Source: Halichondria panicea (lineage: Eukaryota; Porifera; Demospongiae; Suberitida; Halichondriidae). From it: a stretch of DNA of 64,000 nucleotides. The stretch spans positions 6,069,182 through 6,133,181 of the forward strand of contig NC_087384.1 in the NCBI RefSeq assembly GCF_963675165.1, read 5' to 3'. Below the pieces are notes generated by a model that saw only the letters and a list, made by a program, of their open reading frames with translations, ran no database searches and was not told the origin of the DNA. Position 1 is the first letter of the stretch, and each line of letters opens with the position of its first letter. The position numbers and the translations under genes are program-made. Shown one piece after another: positions 63,413 to 64,000 of this stretch.

Positions 63413-64000
63413 GTTTCTATAGGCTTCTAGTCATGTTTTCTTTCGTGGGTTTGCAAAATATAAATGCTTAGTCCTTGAGTTATGCTTAGTTTTGCTTTCC
63501 TTAAATGCCATTGCAGCCTTTTCAGAAAAGTGCGTACGCAGTGTTGCTACTCTACTTAGTTAGCTCTGCACTAGAATGCTATAGCTATTGATAGCTGCAA
63601 GAGTGAGAATATAGCTGCAAGGCTCTGCTGATGCAGCCATTAATTTTAACTTTGGCATCGATCCTTTTTAACAACAATCGTGGTCGATCACCCACTCAAT
63701 AAAATTTTGTATAATTGTCGTTTCTCTATAGTCAGATTGCGTTAGAATCAATCTCAGAGCATGTAACAACAAATATTTGCGGTGGGGGGTATTTAGGTGC
63801 GCCGCCAGTGCGCTTCGCACACTGGTAACTTGTTGCATCCATTCATCAAGCACCCCCCTCTCTCAATTCCTGACTACACCCCTGCATGTGTAGGGCTACT
63901 TCTACACGGTATGGTTTTCCTGTGCATAGATACAGGCCATTTCTGTTCCATAACATTAGAAAAACATACTGGCAACTGTATTTGTACCACTGAAAATTGT
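63413..64000. other. Right end of window, nothing recognised
   Basis: There is a minus-strand frame at 63668-63853 without recognisable domains and a short hairpin CCAGTGCGCTTCGCACACTGG near 63806. No SANBR exon 16 and no further gene start were seen. Confidence 0.4.

Overview
This window looks like nuclear DNA of an animal outside Bilateria, most likely a demosponge. The evidence is A+T-rich, compact, intron-rich genes with GT-AG introns often of only 50-300 bp; clear animal orthologues (SANBR/KIAA1841, BCAS3, TRAF); expanded death-domain and Roco-like genes of a kind common in sponges; short TTAGGG tracts; and many small terminal-inverted-repeat (TIR) elements. The sponge assignment is inference. 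The protein families were recognised by eye and no search was run.

Layout. (1) 1-13806: two copies, 8.58 kb apart and nearly identical over about 5.2 kb, of a multi-exon KDZ-type (Kyakuja-Dileera-Zisupton) transposase gene and its long 3' flank. The flank holds an array of about ten hairpin units. The first copy is cut by the window start; the second is complete from about 5239. (2) 13973-19300: SANBR copy A, 16 exons, complete except for a 2-nt frame error in exon 2. (3) 19933-30604, minus strand: an orphan zinc-finger exon, a broken duplicate of five 5' BCAS3 exons, then BCAS3 itself (18 exons found), whose introns carry minisatellites, a 157-bp GA tract, TIR elements and a nested plus-strand membrane-protein ORF. 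(4) 30767-36743: death-domain / P-loop / COR-like exons starting head-to-head with BCAS3 across 162 bp; several disabling mutations. (5) 36800-37680: short TIR and near-perfect palindromic elements. (6) 37824-42551: SANBR copy B, which has lost the BTB exons and carries a TIR element with a RecQ-like helicase fragment. (7) 42900-57820: three TRAF genes (RING, TRAF-type zinc finger, coiled coil, MATH) in a roughly 5.5-kb repeated module that also holds SANBR tail fragments and minus-strand exon remnants. (8) 58544-60768: second, decayed COR/death-domain copy. (9) 60938-63412: SANBR copy C, a pseudogene.

The window therefore reads as a segmentally duplicated neighbourhood whose parts (SANBR, zinc-finger exon, TRAF, death-domain/COR) are repeated in varying states of decay around one single-copy conserved gene, BCAS3. 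TRAF and death-domain proteins suggest immune or cell-death signalling; SANBR and BCAS3 are conserved regulators with no evident functional link to them. The KDZ transposons and small TIR elements are plausible drivers of the rearrangement.
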